Source: Paraglaciecola mesophila KMM 241
GTDB taxonomy: Bacteria > Pseudomonadota > Gammaproteobacteria > Enterobacterales > Alteromonadaceae
Direction of reading: 5' to 3'
NCBI RefSeq assembly: GCF_000315015.1
Contig: NZ_BAEP01000060.1
Coordinates: forward strand, 62,001 to 126,000
DNA: 64,000 nucleotides
In this document: positions 28,262-35,541 of the stretch, one piece after another
Layout: every line of letters starts with the position of its first letter
How positions within the stretch are numbered: the stretch's first letter is position 1
The notes under the pieces: generated by a model
Told to the model about the DNA's origin: nothing
Database searches by the model: none
What the model saw: the letters and a program-made list of their open reading frames with translations, nothing else
Program-made: the position numbers and the translations under genes

Positions 28262-29443
28262 GTGGATATTACCTTTTCGGCTGAGGAATTAGCCTTTCGC
28301 GACCAAGTGCGCGAATTTTTAGCAGAGAATTGGACCGAAGATTTAGCACGCAGAATCCGTGGTGAAGACGAAGAGTTCAAAGCGGCGCAAATCGAGTGGC
28401 AGAACAAACTAAACGACAAAGGCTGGTTAGCACCAGGCTGGCCGGTGGAACATGGCGGTGTTGCTTGGTCAGTGACTGAGAACTTCATTTTTGAGACCGA
28501 ACGTTCACTCGCTGGGGCCCCTGATGTGGTGCCTTTTGGCCTAAAAATGGTTGCACCGGTTATTTATGGCTTTGGTAACGACGAACAGAAGAAACGCTTT
28601 TTACCACGCATTCTAAAAAGCCAAGATTGGTGGTGCCAAGGTTACTCAGAGCCAGGTGCAGGCTCTGATTTAGCCGCACTAAAAACCAAAGCAGAATTAG
28701 ACGGTGATGATTACATCGTTAACGGCGCCAAGGTGTGGACTACCTATGCGCAATACGCCGATTGGATTTTCTGCCTAGTGCGCACCGACTCATCAGGTAA
28801 GCGTCAAGACGGTATCAGCTTCTTACTGATTGATATGAAAAGCCCTGGCATAACCGTGAATAAAATCTCCTCTATTGACGATCATCACAGCTTGAATGAA
28901 GTGGTGTTCGACAACGTACGCGTGCCTGTGGCTAATCGCATCGGCGAGCAAGACAAAGGTTGGACCTACGCCAAAGCTTTGTTAGCCCATGAGCGTACTT
29001 CAATTGCCGCTGTGGCTGATTCAAAGCGCCGTTTGCGTGACTTGCGCAAGTTACTCAGCGAAGAAATCAGCGGCGGTCGCCCACTGCTCGAAGATGTGCA
29101 ATTCCAAAATCGCCTGTCGAACACAGAAATCGAATTGATGGCATTGGAATACACCGAGCTTCGCGTTCTGGCATCAACAGCAGATGGCAAAGGGCCGGGT
29201 GTGGAATCATCGTTGCTAAAAATTAAGGGCACCGAAATTCAACAAGCTATCCAACAGATGTACATGGATTTGGCGGGTTATTACAGCGGTGTGCTGCACG
29301 GCGATGAAACCGCTGAAAGTATTGGTCACGCCTTTGGTCACGACGCAAGAAAAGCATATATGTACGGACGAGCCGCCACTATCTACGGTGGGTCAAACGA
29401 AGTGCAGAAAAACATTACCGCTAAATACGTACTGGGTCTTTAA
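28262..29443 (+). CDS. Acyl-CoA dehydrogenase, catalytic-subunit type
   Basis: This FAD-dependent acyl-CoA dehydrogenase has the family blocks GWLAPGWPVEHGG, WWCQGYSEPGAGSDLA (FAD/substrate site) and the C-terminal IYGGSNEVQKNI. The position holding the base in medium-chain enzymes is Gly here, but E244 in LLAHERTSIA matches the alternative catalytic Glu of isovaleryl-CoA-type enzymes, so this subunit is probably active. An ATG at 28253 overlaps the GAGG sequence; the GTG at 28262 has it at nine bases and gives the typical VDITFSAEELAFRD start. It is followed after 2 bp by a second dehydrogenase gene. Confidence 0.9.
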   Translation: MDITFSAEELAFRDQVREFLAENWTEDLARRIRGEDEEFKAAQIEWQNKLNDKGWLAPGWPVEHGGVAWSVTENFIFETERSLAGAPDVVPFGLKMVAPVIYGFGNDEQKKRFLPRILKSQDWWCQGYSEPGAGSDLAALKTKAELDGDDYIVNGAKVWTTYAQYADWIFCLVRTDSSGKRQDGISFLLIDMKSPGITVNKISSIDDHHSLNEVVFDNVRVPVANRIGEQDKGWTYAKALLAHERTSIAAVADSKRRLRDLRKLLSEEISGGRPLLEDVQFQNRLSNTEIELMALEYTELRVLASTADGKGPGVESSLLKIKGTEIQQAIQQMYMDLAGYYSGVLHGDETAESIGHAFGHDARKAYMYGRAATIYGGSNEVQKNITAKYVLGL

Positions 29444-29445
29444 TC

Positions 29446-30585
29446 ATGAATTTTAATTTATCTGAAGAACAAAACATGCTCAAAGACAGCGTTGCGCGCT
29501 TTGTGCAAGACGAATATGACTTTGAAACACGCCGCAGCAATGCTGCCAATGCATTAGGGTTTAATCCTGACAATTGGCAAACGTTTGCTGAATTGGGCTG
29601 GTTGTCTATTCCATTTGAAGAAGCTTACGGTGGTTTCGGTGGTGGTCCCACTGACGTCATGGCCGTTATGGAAGAAATGGGCAAAGGCCTAGTGGTTGAG
29701 CCATTTGTGGCAACCGTACTTATGTTCGGTGGCTTGCTGAGCAAGAGCGACAACGCCGCACTAAAAGATGCGCATATTGAAAAGATCATTGATGGCTCAT
29801 TGCAAGGTGCATTTGCTTATGTTGAGCGTCAAAGTCGTTTTGAACTAGCGGATGTAAAAACCCAAGCCAAACGTGACGGCGATGACTTTGTACTTAACGG
29901 TGAAAAAACCGTTGTGTTCAATGGTGCTGCCGCCAACAAGGTGATTGTGTCAGCCAGAACCTCAGGCAAACAATGTGACGAAGCGGGTATCACACTGTTT
30001 TTGATTGATGCAGACGCACCGGGCGTACAGCGCACTTCTTATCGTTTAATGGACGGCCAGTTAGTCGCTAACATCAAACTCACTGATGTGCGCGTAGCCG
30101 CAAACCAAGTCGTTGGTGAAGTCGACGATGGTTACAAGCTGATAGATGCTGTGGTAAGCGACGTGACGATTGCCCTGTGCGCTGAAGCCATGGGTATCAT
30201 GCAAAAGCTCAATACCACCACCATTGAATACACCAAAACTCGTCAACAGTTCGGCGTGGCAATCAGTAGCTTTCAAGCGTTACAACATCGCATGGTGGAT
30301 ATGTTTATGGCGGGCGAACAAGCCAAGTCTATTTTATATCGCGCGGTGTGTGCGGCAGAAAGCGGAGCCGATGATTTAGCTAAAAATATCGCTGCATTGA
30401 AAGTGATGATAGGGCGCAACGGTAAATTGATTGGTGATGAAGCCATACAACTACATGGCGGTATGGGTTTGACGGACGAGCTAGATGTTGGCCATTACGT
30501 TAAGCGCCTGATGATGATCAACACCACCTTCGGTGATGCAGATTACCAGCAACAGAAGTTTAACCGTTTAGCTTATGCAGAGTAA
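29446..30585 (+). CDS. Acyl-CoA dehydrogenase, partner-subunit type
   Basis: The 379-aa acyl-CoA dehydrogenase homologue has MNFNLSEEQNMLKDSVARF, GWLSIPFEEAYGGFGGG and IQLHGGMGLTDELDVGHYVKR. It lacks a Glu at both usual catalytic-base positions: the region equivalent to E244 of its partner reads VVSDVTIALCAEA, and the C-terminal site reads TTFGDADYQ. Paired genes of this kind make alpha2beta2 dehydrogenases in sterol- and dicarboxylate-degrading bacteria, with one subunit catalytic and the other completing the FAD or substrate site. The physiological acyl-CoA is unknown. The unit ends at a terminator 26 bp downstream. Confidence 0.88.
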   Translation: MNFNLSEEQNMLKDSVARFVQDEYDFETRRSNAANALGFNPDNWQTFAELGWLSIPFEEAYGGFGGGPTDVMAVMEEMGKGLVVEPFVATVLMFGGLLSKSDNAALKDAHIEKIIDGSLQGAFAYVERQSRFELADVKTQAKRDGDDFVLNGEKTVVFNGAAANKVIVSARTSGKQCDEAGITLFLIDADAPGVQRTSYRLMDGQLVANIKLTDVRVAANQVVGEVDDGYKLIDAVVSDVTIALCAEAMGIMQKLNTTTIEYTKTRQQFGVAISSFQALQHRMVDMFMAGEQAKSILYRAVCAAESGADDLAKNIAALKVMIGRNGKLIGDEAIQLHGGMGLTDELDVGHYVKRLMMINTTFGDADYQQQKFNRLAYAE

Positions 30586-30610
30586 GCGGCAAGTTGTGAT
30601 GTAAATATAC

Positions 30611-30637
30611 AGGCCAGCTTATAAAGCTGGCTTTTTT
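30611..30637 (+). terminator. Rho-independent terminator after the acyl-CoA dehydrogenase pair
   Basis: GCCAGCTT (30613-30620), loop ATA, AAGCTGGC (30624-30631), followed by six T. It closes the dehydrogenase unit. Confidence 0.88.
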
Positions 30638-30666
30638 GTATGCATTTATGATCTGCGCTCACTAGA

Positions 30667-30778
30667 GCATGCGCTTTGCTTATTTATGGCCTTCGGCCAC
30701 AGAGCATACACTTCGCTTATTTATGGCCTTAGGCCACAGAGCATACACTTCGTGCACTTATGAGCTGAGCTCACTAGA
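30667..30778. repeat. Three tandem copies of a 37-38 bp unit
   Basis: Copies start at 30667, 30704 and 30741, each beginning GCAT(G/A)C(G/A)CTT. The first two are both exactly 37 bp and differ at only a few positions. Each unit contains a mini-hairpin with a 3-nt loop (GGCC-TTC-GGCC; GGCC-TTA-GGCC; TGAGC-TGA-GCTCA). Partial relatives occur near 30779, 31104 and 31554. No spacers separate the copies. Confidence 0.85.
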
Positions 30779-30940
30779 GCATACGCTGCGCGTACGGCAT
30801 CCATGCTTACTTTCAAACCCCGTCTCGGGGCTCGAGTAACTCTTTCTTCAACAGCTAAGAAGGAGTCACCAGAAAGAAGCCGCCTCCGGCCTATTTTTCG
30901 CTCCCATATTTGACCCCGACTTCAGTGCCAGAACGGCGAA

Positions 30941-31325
30941 AGGTAACATCCATGTAAATCACTTCGCCTTGCCCAGACATCCCTGTCAGGGCATCTGGCA
31001 AGCCGACTTCAAATATGGAAAATTGGGGTCGGTAGTAAGTCAAAAGCAGCGACTGCGTCGCCTAAATATGTACTTTGTACATTTGTGAACTGTGTTCACC
31101 AAATCATGCGCTTAGCTTACCAGCATCCATGCTGGGTATGACAGACCATCCATGGTCAGCCAGTCACTTTTTCAAAAGACGACAAAGTAACCAAAAAGTC
31201 TCTTGCTCCAACAAACTTTCTGATCCGCTAACAGCTGCGCCTTTTTTGTCATACCGGCGTGAGGAAACATCCCTGTGAAGCGCACGCCTTGTCCAGACAT
31301 CCCTGTCTGGCCATCTGACAAGTCG
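30941..31325 (+). repeat. Diverged direct repeat X (30941-31005 and 31262-31325)
   Basis: Two segments of about 65 bp align along their whole length. They share ACATCC(A/C)TGT, CGCCTTG(C/T)CCAGACATCCCTGTC and CATCTG(G/A)CAAG(C/T)CG. They lie about 320 bp apart in the non-coding repeat region and each contains two of the TCCN-loop palindromes. Confidence 0.75.
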
Positions 31326-31424
31326 CTGCTTTTATCGGGAAAGTTTGAGTCGCCAACTGATTCGCTGCGCTTACCAGCACCCATGCTGGATATGGCAAAC
31401 CATCCGTGGTCAGCCAGTCACTTA
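31115..31424 (+). repeat. Direct repeat Y (31115-31170 and 31369-31424)
   Basis: Two 56-bp segments, GCTTACCAGCA through GGTCAGCCAGTCACTT, differ at only a few positions and each contains two palindromes. They are 254 bp apart. Together with repeat X they suggest that a larger composite element was duplicated and then decayed. Confidence 0.8.
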
Positions 31425-31729
31425 TTCCCTGCGCGTCTCGTCTAACACAGGACTTGAAAACGCGCTCCCGACGCGGCTTTCACTTGAATTGCATCCATGC
31501 AATTAATCCAGCATTAGCCTTCGATGCTCGTGGTGACTTGAATCGGAAATAAAACATGCGCTACGCTTATTTATGGCCTGGTGCCACTGGCGCACGCACT
31601 TCGTGCACAGAGTAAGATCTTGGAATTACACTGTATTCCCATAAGTGAAAAGCAAAAAACTGGAAAAATTCAACCTGTACAGTAAGTTACCGGTTATGCA
31701 AAAAACATGTAGTTAATAGGGGGAGTTTA

Positions 31730-32131
31730 ATGAATGATCATTTAGGTTCTTGTCTTTGTGAAACTGTCAGCTTTGCGATAAAAGGAGAGTTTGACAGTTT
31801 TTATTTATGTCGTTGTCACCGCTGCCAAAAGGACTCAGGTTCGGCTCATGCGGCAAACCTATTCTCACAGTCCGCAGAATTGGTCTGGCTGTCGGGTTTA
31901 TATGCAGTGACCTCATTTACGCTCCCTAATACTCGTCACAGTAAAAGTTTTTGTAAGCTCTGTGGTTCAGCACTGCCAAATACCCATATCGCAGGCTTGC
32001 TCATTGTACCAGCAGGGTGCCTAGACACTGAAATCTCTATGTTACCGACTGCAAAAATTTTTTCAGCCAGCAAAGCTTATTGGGATGCTGAGTTAGAGGG
32101 AATAATAGTGTACGAGGGGTTACCGGAGTGA
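31730..32131 (+). CDS. GFA family zinc-binding protein
   Basis: The 133-aa protein has the cysteine pattern of the glutathione-dependent formaldehyde-activating (GFA/CENP-V) family: GSCLCETVSF, CRCHRCQKDSGSAHAAN and FCKLCGSALP, which bind structural and catalytic zinc. Some members act on glutathione-formaldehyde adducts, but most are uncharacterised, so a specific reaction is not assigned. AGGGGGAG precedes the ATG. It stands alone next to the repeat-rich non-coding region. Confidence 0.8.
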   Translation: MNDHLGSCLCETVSFAIKGEFDSFYLCRCHRCQKDSGSAHAANLFSQSAELVWLSGLYAVTSFTLPNTRHSKSFCKLCGSALPNTHIAGLLIVPAGCLDTEISMLPTAKIFSASKAYWDAELEGIIVYEGLPE

Positions 32132-32213
32132 GCAGCCATAACATGACCTAATTATTTATCAGTTTATCCGTCATTTTACGAAAAGCTTCGAGCAAAGATT
32201 GGATTACTCGATT

Positions 32214-32690
32214 CTACTTTTTATATTCAATCGAGGTGACGTACCAGTCTTTGTAGCCGGTGGGGGTTTTGACACTGGCAACATCGTCTACTTCTTTTTT
32301 GATTAAGGCTCTGGCCATGGGGGAGTCGATAGAAATATAGCCTTTGGCATCACCGTAGATTTCTTCTGGGCCAACGATGCGAAATTGCTTTGTTTCGCCT
32401 TCATCGTTTTCAATCTCTACCCAGGCGCCGAAGAATACCTTTCCCGCCTGTTGAGGGGAGTAGTTAACGATTTGTAATTCAGGCAGCAGCTTACGCAAGT
32501 AGCGAACGCGTCTGTCGATTTCTCGCAGCTTTCGCTTGTTGTATTGGTAATCCGCATTTTCACTTCGGTCACCCAAACTCGCCGCCCATGTGACGATTTT
32601 GGTGATCTCTGGGCGCTGTTTTAGCCACAGTTCATCATGCTCGTCGTTGAGTTTTTTGTAGCCTTCAGGGGTAATGAGTTTCGTTTTCAA
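32214..32690 (-). CDS. greB: Transcription elongation factor GreB
   Basis: GreB rescues backtracked RNA polymerase by stimulating cleavage of the nascent RNA 3' end. The N-terminal coiled coil contains WAASLGDRSENADYQYNKR, whose acidic tip residues (D and E in GDRSENADY) position the catalytic Mg2+. The C-terminal FKBP-like domain has SPQQAGKVFFGAWVEIEN and SIDSPMARALIKKEV. The W-A-A-S-L-G-D motif and basic coil separate GreB from GreA. The 158-aa length is normal. Confidence 0.96.
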   Translation of the reverse strand: MKTKLITPEGYKKLNDEHDELWLKQRPEITKIVTWAASLGDRSENADYQYNKRKLREIDRRVRYLRKLLPELQIVNYSPQQAGKVFFGAWVEIENDEGETKQFRIVGPEEIYGDAKGYISIDSPMARALIKKEVDDVASVKTPTGYKDWYVTSIEYKK

Positions 32691-33071
32691 TGCTTGTCCT
32701 TTTAAAACAGATACTTGAATGTAGATGTGCGAGAAATTGCGAAATGGTATGCGATTTTCTTAAAGCCAGTAGGAATAAAAACCATTTTGTTAGCGCAATT
32801 TATTACAAAAATATGACCTTTGCCAACTTCTGTTTTTATCGACTTTAGTCTAATCTTAAGTCATCAAATGGTTAACACGCAGTCGCGATAGTTAGCTGTC
32901 TGATTAGATCAAATTTACCCTTATTTTTTGGTGCTAAGGTAGGGCATCTGCAGAGATACAGCATACCAAATTCAATAAATTACCCGGATATTCTGGGCCA
33001 AATAACCCTTTCGAAGGGTCTAAAACCGAGGGAATAAGGTTCAGCAAGGACAGAGGCTGATGAGTAAAGAA
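32691..33071. other. Intergenic region between greB and fkpA with a possible small RNA
   Basis: The gap has no protein gene that I can support. Plus-strand sequence from about 32995 (after TATTCT at 32989-32994, a possible -10 without a good -35) contains the hairpin ACCCTTTCGAAGGGT (33006-33020) and GGA-containing single-stranded stretches. It runs into the strong terminator at 33074-33104. No plus-strand gene feeds this terminator, so a short non-coding transcript of about 110 nt is possible. Confidence is low. Confidence 0.3.
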
Positions 33072-33104
33072 AAAACCGAACATCAATGATGTTCGGTTTT
33101 TTTT
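33072..33104. terminator. Bidirectional Rho-independent terminator
   Basis: An 11-bp perfect stem pairs AACCGAACATC (33074-33084) with GATGTTCGGTT (33088-33098) around an AAT loop. A run of A lies on the left and eight T on the right. On the minus strand it terminates fkpA; on the plus strand it would end whatever is transcribed from the greB-fkpA gap. Confidence 0.9.
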
Positions 33105-33147
33105 ATGTCTGTGAATTTATTACCTATAAGGCACTAAACGCGGGTGC

Positions 33148-33897
33148 TTATTCAGCAGCGCCTTCAGCAGAAGCAACGTCTAATAGCTCAACTTCAAATA
33201 CCAATGTTGAGTTAGGCGTAATTTTTCCAGTCGCACGCTCGCCGTAAGCTAGCTCAGATGGGATGAAGAATTTGAACTTAGAGCCCACTTTCATCAACTG
33301 CACACCTTCGGTCCAGCCAGGAATGACGCGCGAAAGAGGGAAGGTTGCTGGCTCGCCGCGGCTATAAGATGAATCAAATTCAGTGCCATCTAGTAATGTG
33401 CCTTTGTAATGCACAGTTACAGTGTCTTCAGCAGTAGGAGATGCTCCTTCGCCCTCGCTCATGACTTCGTACTGTAAACCTGAATCGGTCACTGTTACGC
33501 CTTCACGCTCTGCGTTTTCAGCAAGGAATTTCTCGCCATCAGCAATGTTTGTTTCTGCTTTTGCATCAGAAATAGCTTTTTGCTTTTCACGTGAAGCCGC
33601 TTCCATAGCTAATGTAAGCGTTTGAATTTCTTTCATATCAAGCTGAGACTGACCTTGTAGCGCCGCTACAAATCCTTTAACCACTAAGTCTTTATCGAGG
33701 TTAACGTCTAGTGCTTCTTGTTCATTCATTTTTTGCTCGATGAACTGTCCCACGCTCGCGCCCATTGCATAAGCTTGCTGCTGTGCTTCTGTTTCAAGCT
33801 TTTGCTCTTCAACTTTTAGTAAATCCGTGTCTTGTTGACCACAGGCTGTAAGGCCAATGGCTGAGGTAATAAGAATCGCGATAGCGGTTTTTTTCAT
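33148..33897 (-). CDS. fkpA: FKBP-type peptidyl-prolyl isomerase, lipoprotein (FkpA/Mip-like)
   Basis: This envelope prolyl isomerase and chaperone has a lipoprotein signal with the lipobox LTAC (C19). A helical dimerisation domain spans about residues 30-125. The C-terminal FKBP domain has VTVHYKGTLLDGTEFDSSY, RVIPGWTEGVQLMKVGSKF and PSELAYGE. The 249-aa length is typical. It sits in the fkpA-slyX-yheV-yheS neighbourhood known from enterobacteria, here on the opposite strand to slyX with a WD40 lipoprotein gene between them. Confidence 0.93.
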   Translation of the reverse strand: MKKTAIAILITSAIGLTACGQQDTDLLKVEEQKLETEAQQQAYAMGASVGQFIEQKMNEQEALDVNLDKDLVVKGFVAALQGQSQLDMKEIQTLTLAMEAASREKQKAISDAKAETNIADGEKFLAENAEREGVTVTDSGLQYEVMSEGEGASPTAEDTVTVHYKGTLLDGTEFDSSYSRGEPATFPLSRVIPGWTEGVQLMKVGSKFKFFIPSELAYGERATGKITPNSTLVFEVELLDVASAEGAAE

Positions 33898-34015
33898 TTA
33901 CTTCTCCCCTGAGATAATATGTGTCGAATACGTGACTTGTGAAGTGTTTCAACTTGATAAAGCGCTTATACTAAACGCCCTGAGTGAAAAGAGAAACCCA
34001 ATTAGGAACAATCCA

Positions 34016-34990
34016 TTGACCGTCTTGTTACGATTAAGTTTAATTTTATTATTACTAACTGGCTGTAGCGGTCCATCGTCAACACCAGTAACCTCATGGC
34101 GACATGCTGATGATGGCGCCTATGCGGCTGATATATCAGCGGATGCGTCGCTAGCTGTGGTGTCGAGTGTTACGGGGGGCATAGCGGTTTGGGACCTGCA
34201 AAAAAATGAAAAACGTTACACTTGGCAGCACCAAGGCGAGGGAAATAATTTAGTCGCTAATGTACACATTGCTTTTGATAATAGTTATGTGGTGACATCT
34301 GACCGTGACGCCTTTGCTCTTTGGAATGTGGTCAGTGGCGAGCCAGAAGGCTTCTGGCGTATTGATGAGTCCAGTATTCGTGATGTGGCTGTATCAAACC
34401 AAGGACGGGGGATATTGGTTGGCCGAGGCAATGGAAAGGTTATGTTTTTTGAGCCTAAAACCGGTCGGCGTTTAGAGTTTTTGGGGCACCAAGAAAAAGT
34501 GAATAGTGTGGATTTGTCTCCCAATGGTTTTTACGCCCTTACCGGCGGCAATGATTACACTGCTTATCTGTGGGATACCCGAACTGGTCAGGTTATTCAT
34601 AGTTTTACCCATTCAAGTCGCGTGACCAAAGTGGCGTTAGACGATGAAGGACGTTACGGCTTTACTGCCGATAGTAAGCGTGACGCTAGGGTGTGGGACT
34701 TAGCCACAGGTGAAGAAGTAAGTAATCTGCATTACCTCGCCCGGCAAAAAATATTCAGTACTGCCGCGTTTTCACAAGACGGCCAGTACTTGTTAACGGG
34801 CTCACCCGCTAAACGATTAAATTTGTGGCGCGTGACCGATGGAAAGAAAATACAAGAATGGCAGGTGTCACCCAGAGAAGGCAGCCGCCCGCAGACGGCA
34901 GTGGTATACGGGGTGGGGTTCGCTAAAGACAATCAAATAGTGTCAGAAAGCAGCAGTGGATTAGCTGAATTTTGGCAGATAAACCAGTAA
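34016..34990 (+). CDS. WD40-repeat lipoprotein
   Basis: This WD40 beta-propeller has at least six recognisable blades ending in W-D/N-type dipeptides (IAVWDLQK, FALWNVVS, AYLWDTRT, ARVWDLAT, LNLWRVTD, AEFWQIN). A lipoprotein signal TVLLRLSLILLLLTGCSG anchors it to a membrane. The frame extends back to 33857 inside fkpA, but a TTG at 34016 has AGGA eight bases upstream and places the signal peptide at the N-terminus, so it is preferred (324 aa). It is probably a scaffold or interaction protein. slyX follows after 12 bp in the same direction, suggesting co-transcription. Confidence 0.85.
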   Translation: MTVLLRLSLILLLLTGCSGPSSTPVTSWRHADDGAYAADISADASLAVVSSVTGGIAVWDLQKNEKRYTWQHQGEGNNLVANVHIAFDNSYVVTSDRDAFALWNVVSGEPEGFWRIDESSIRDVAVSNQGRGILVGRGNGKVMFFEPKTGRRLEFLGHQEKVNSVDLSPNGFYALTGGNDYTAYLWDTRTGQVIHSFTHSSRVTKVALDDEGRYGFTADSKRDARVWDLATGEEVSNLHYLARQKIFSTAAFSQDGQYLLTGSPAKRLNLWRVTDGKKIQEWQVSPREGSRPQTAVVYGVGFAKDNQIVSESSSGLAEFWQINQ

Positions 34991-35002
34991 TTAGAGTAGG
35001 TT

Positions 35003-35215
35003 ATGCAACACATAGAAGCAGATATAGAACAGCTACAAATGAAGGTGGCCTTTCAAGAGGACACTATAGAAGAGCTAAACAAAGCCTTGATTAAGCAACA
35101 GAAGCAACTCGAGCTGTTAGAGTTTCAGTTGTCTCATGTTATTAACAAGGTCAAAGAAATTGATGTGCCCAGCGGCGATTCACAAGAAGTTGAACCGCCC
35201 CCGCCGCATTACTAG
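35003..35215 (+). CDS. slyX: SlyX family protein
   Basis: The 70-aa protein is one long coiled coil (residues about 3-50, VAFQEDTIEELNKALIKQQ) with the diagnostic C-terminal PPPPHY. The function of SlyX is unknown. It is conserved next to fkpA and yheV in gammaproteobacteria, as here. Confidence 0.92.
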   Translation: MQHIEADIEQLQMKVAFQEDTIEELNKALIKQQKQLELLEFQLSHVINKVKEIDVPSGDSQEVEPPPPHY

Positions 35216-35255
35216 GTTGCTGAGCCGCAGCTACTAGCCAGCTAGGTAAACGAGG

Positions 35256-35462
35256 TTATTCTGGTTTGAATACGCCAATCACGTTTTCGCTTTGGCGTGA
35301 GGCTTGCGTCACTTCTTTATCGGTTTGGGTTTGTTGATAATGGCACTGTACACATTCCATTTTTTCAACATTGTTCTCGAAATAAAGCATCAGTGTATCC
35401 ATGCTTTTACATTGAGGGCAGGTGGCCCCAGCGATAAAACGCTTTTTAATTTTCGTCGTCAT
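35256..35462 (-). CDS. yheV: YheV family zinc-ribbon protein
   Basis: The small protein (68 aa from the ATG at 35462; a TTG two codons earlier is possible) begins with KKRFIAGATCPQCKSMD. It carries a second Cys pair, ECVQCHY, making a four-cysteine zinc ribbon, and ends VIGVFKPE as in E. coli YheV. Function is unknown. It is convergent with slyX and divergent from yheS, retaining the enterobacterial gene cluster without the kefB-kefG genes. Confidence 0.9.
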   Translation of the reverse strand: MTTKIKKRFIAGATCPQCKSMDTLMLYFENNVEKMECVQCHYQQTQTDKEVTQASRQSENVIGVFKPE

Positions 35463-35541
35463 AATCAAGAGGATTTCTTCGGTCAGTCATCTTGCTATCA
35501 TACCGCAATCGACCGACTATGTTATCCGTCAATAGGCATTC

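Larger units (their letters stand above)
30797..31504. repeat. Scattered palindromes with a constant TCCN loop
   Basis: At least ten short inverted repeats share the form stem-CA-TCCN-TG-stem. Clear examples are CCAGCATCCATGCTGG (31120-31135), GACCATCCATGGTC (31144-31157), CCAGACATCCCTGTCTGG (31293-31310), CCAGCACCCATGCTGG (31374-31389) and ATTGCATCCATGCAAT (31489-31504). Stem arms differ between copies but stay complementary, while the loop core stays TCC-like. The 1.1-kb region 30638-31729 holds no gene that I can support. Confidence 0.8.

Noticed and set aside
30667-30778. Possible CRISPR array
   Set aside because: The 37-bp copies are directly adjacent with no unique spacers, and no cas gene is present.
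31075-31384. Two overlapping open frames on opposite strands in the repeat-rich region
   Set aside because: They are built from the palindromes and direct repeats, lack convincing ribosome-binding sites, and resemble no protein family.
30638-31729. Remnant insertion sequence
   Set aside because: No transposase fragment in any frame and no long terminal inverted repeats; only short palindromes and direct repeats.
32990-33060. Cyclic-di-GMP (GEMM) or other riboswitch before fkpA/greB
   Set aside because: The conserved GEMM tetraloop/receptor motifs are absent, and no plus-strand gene follows the element.
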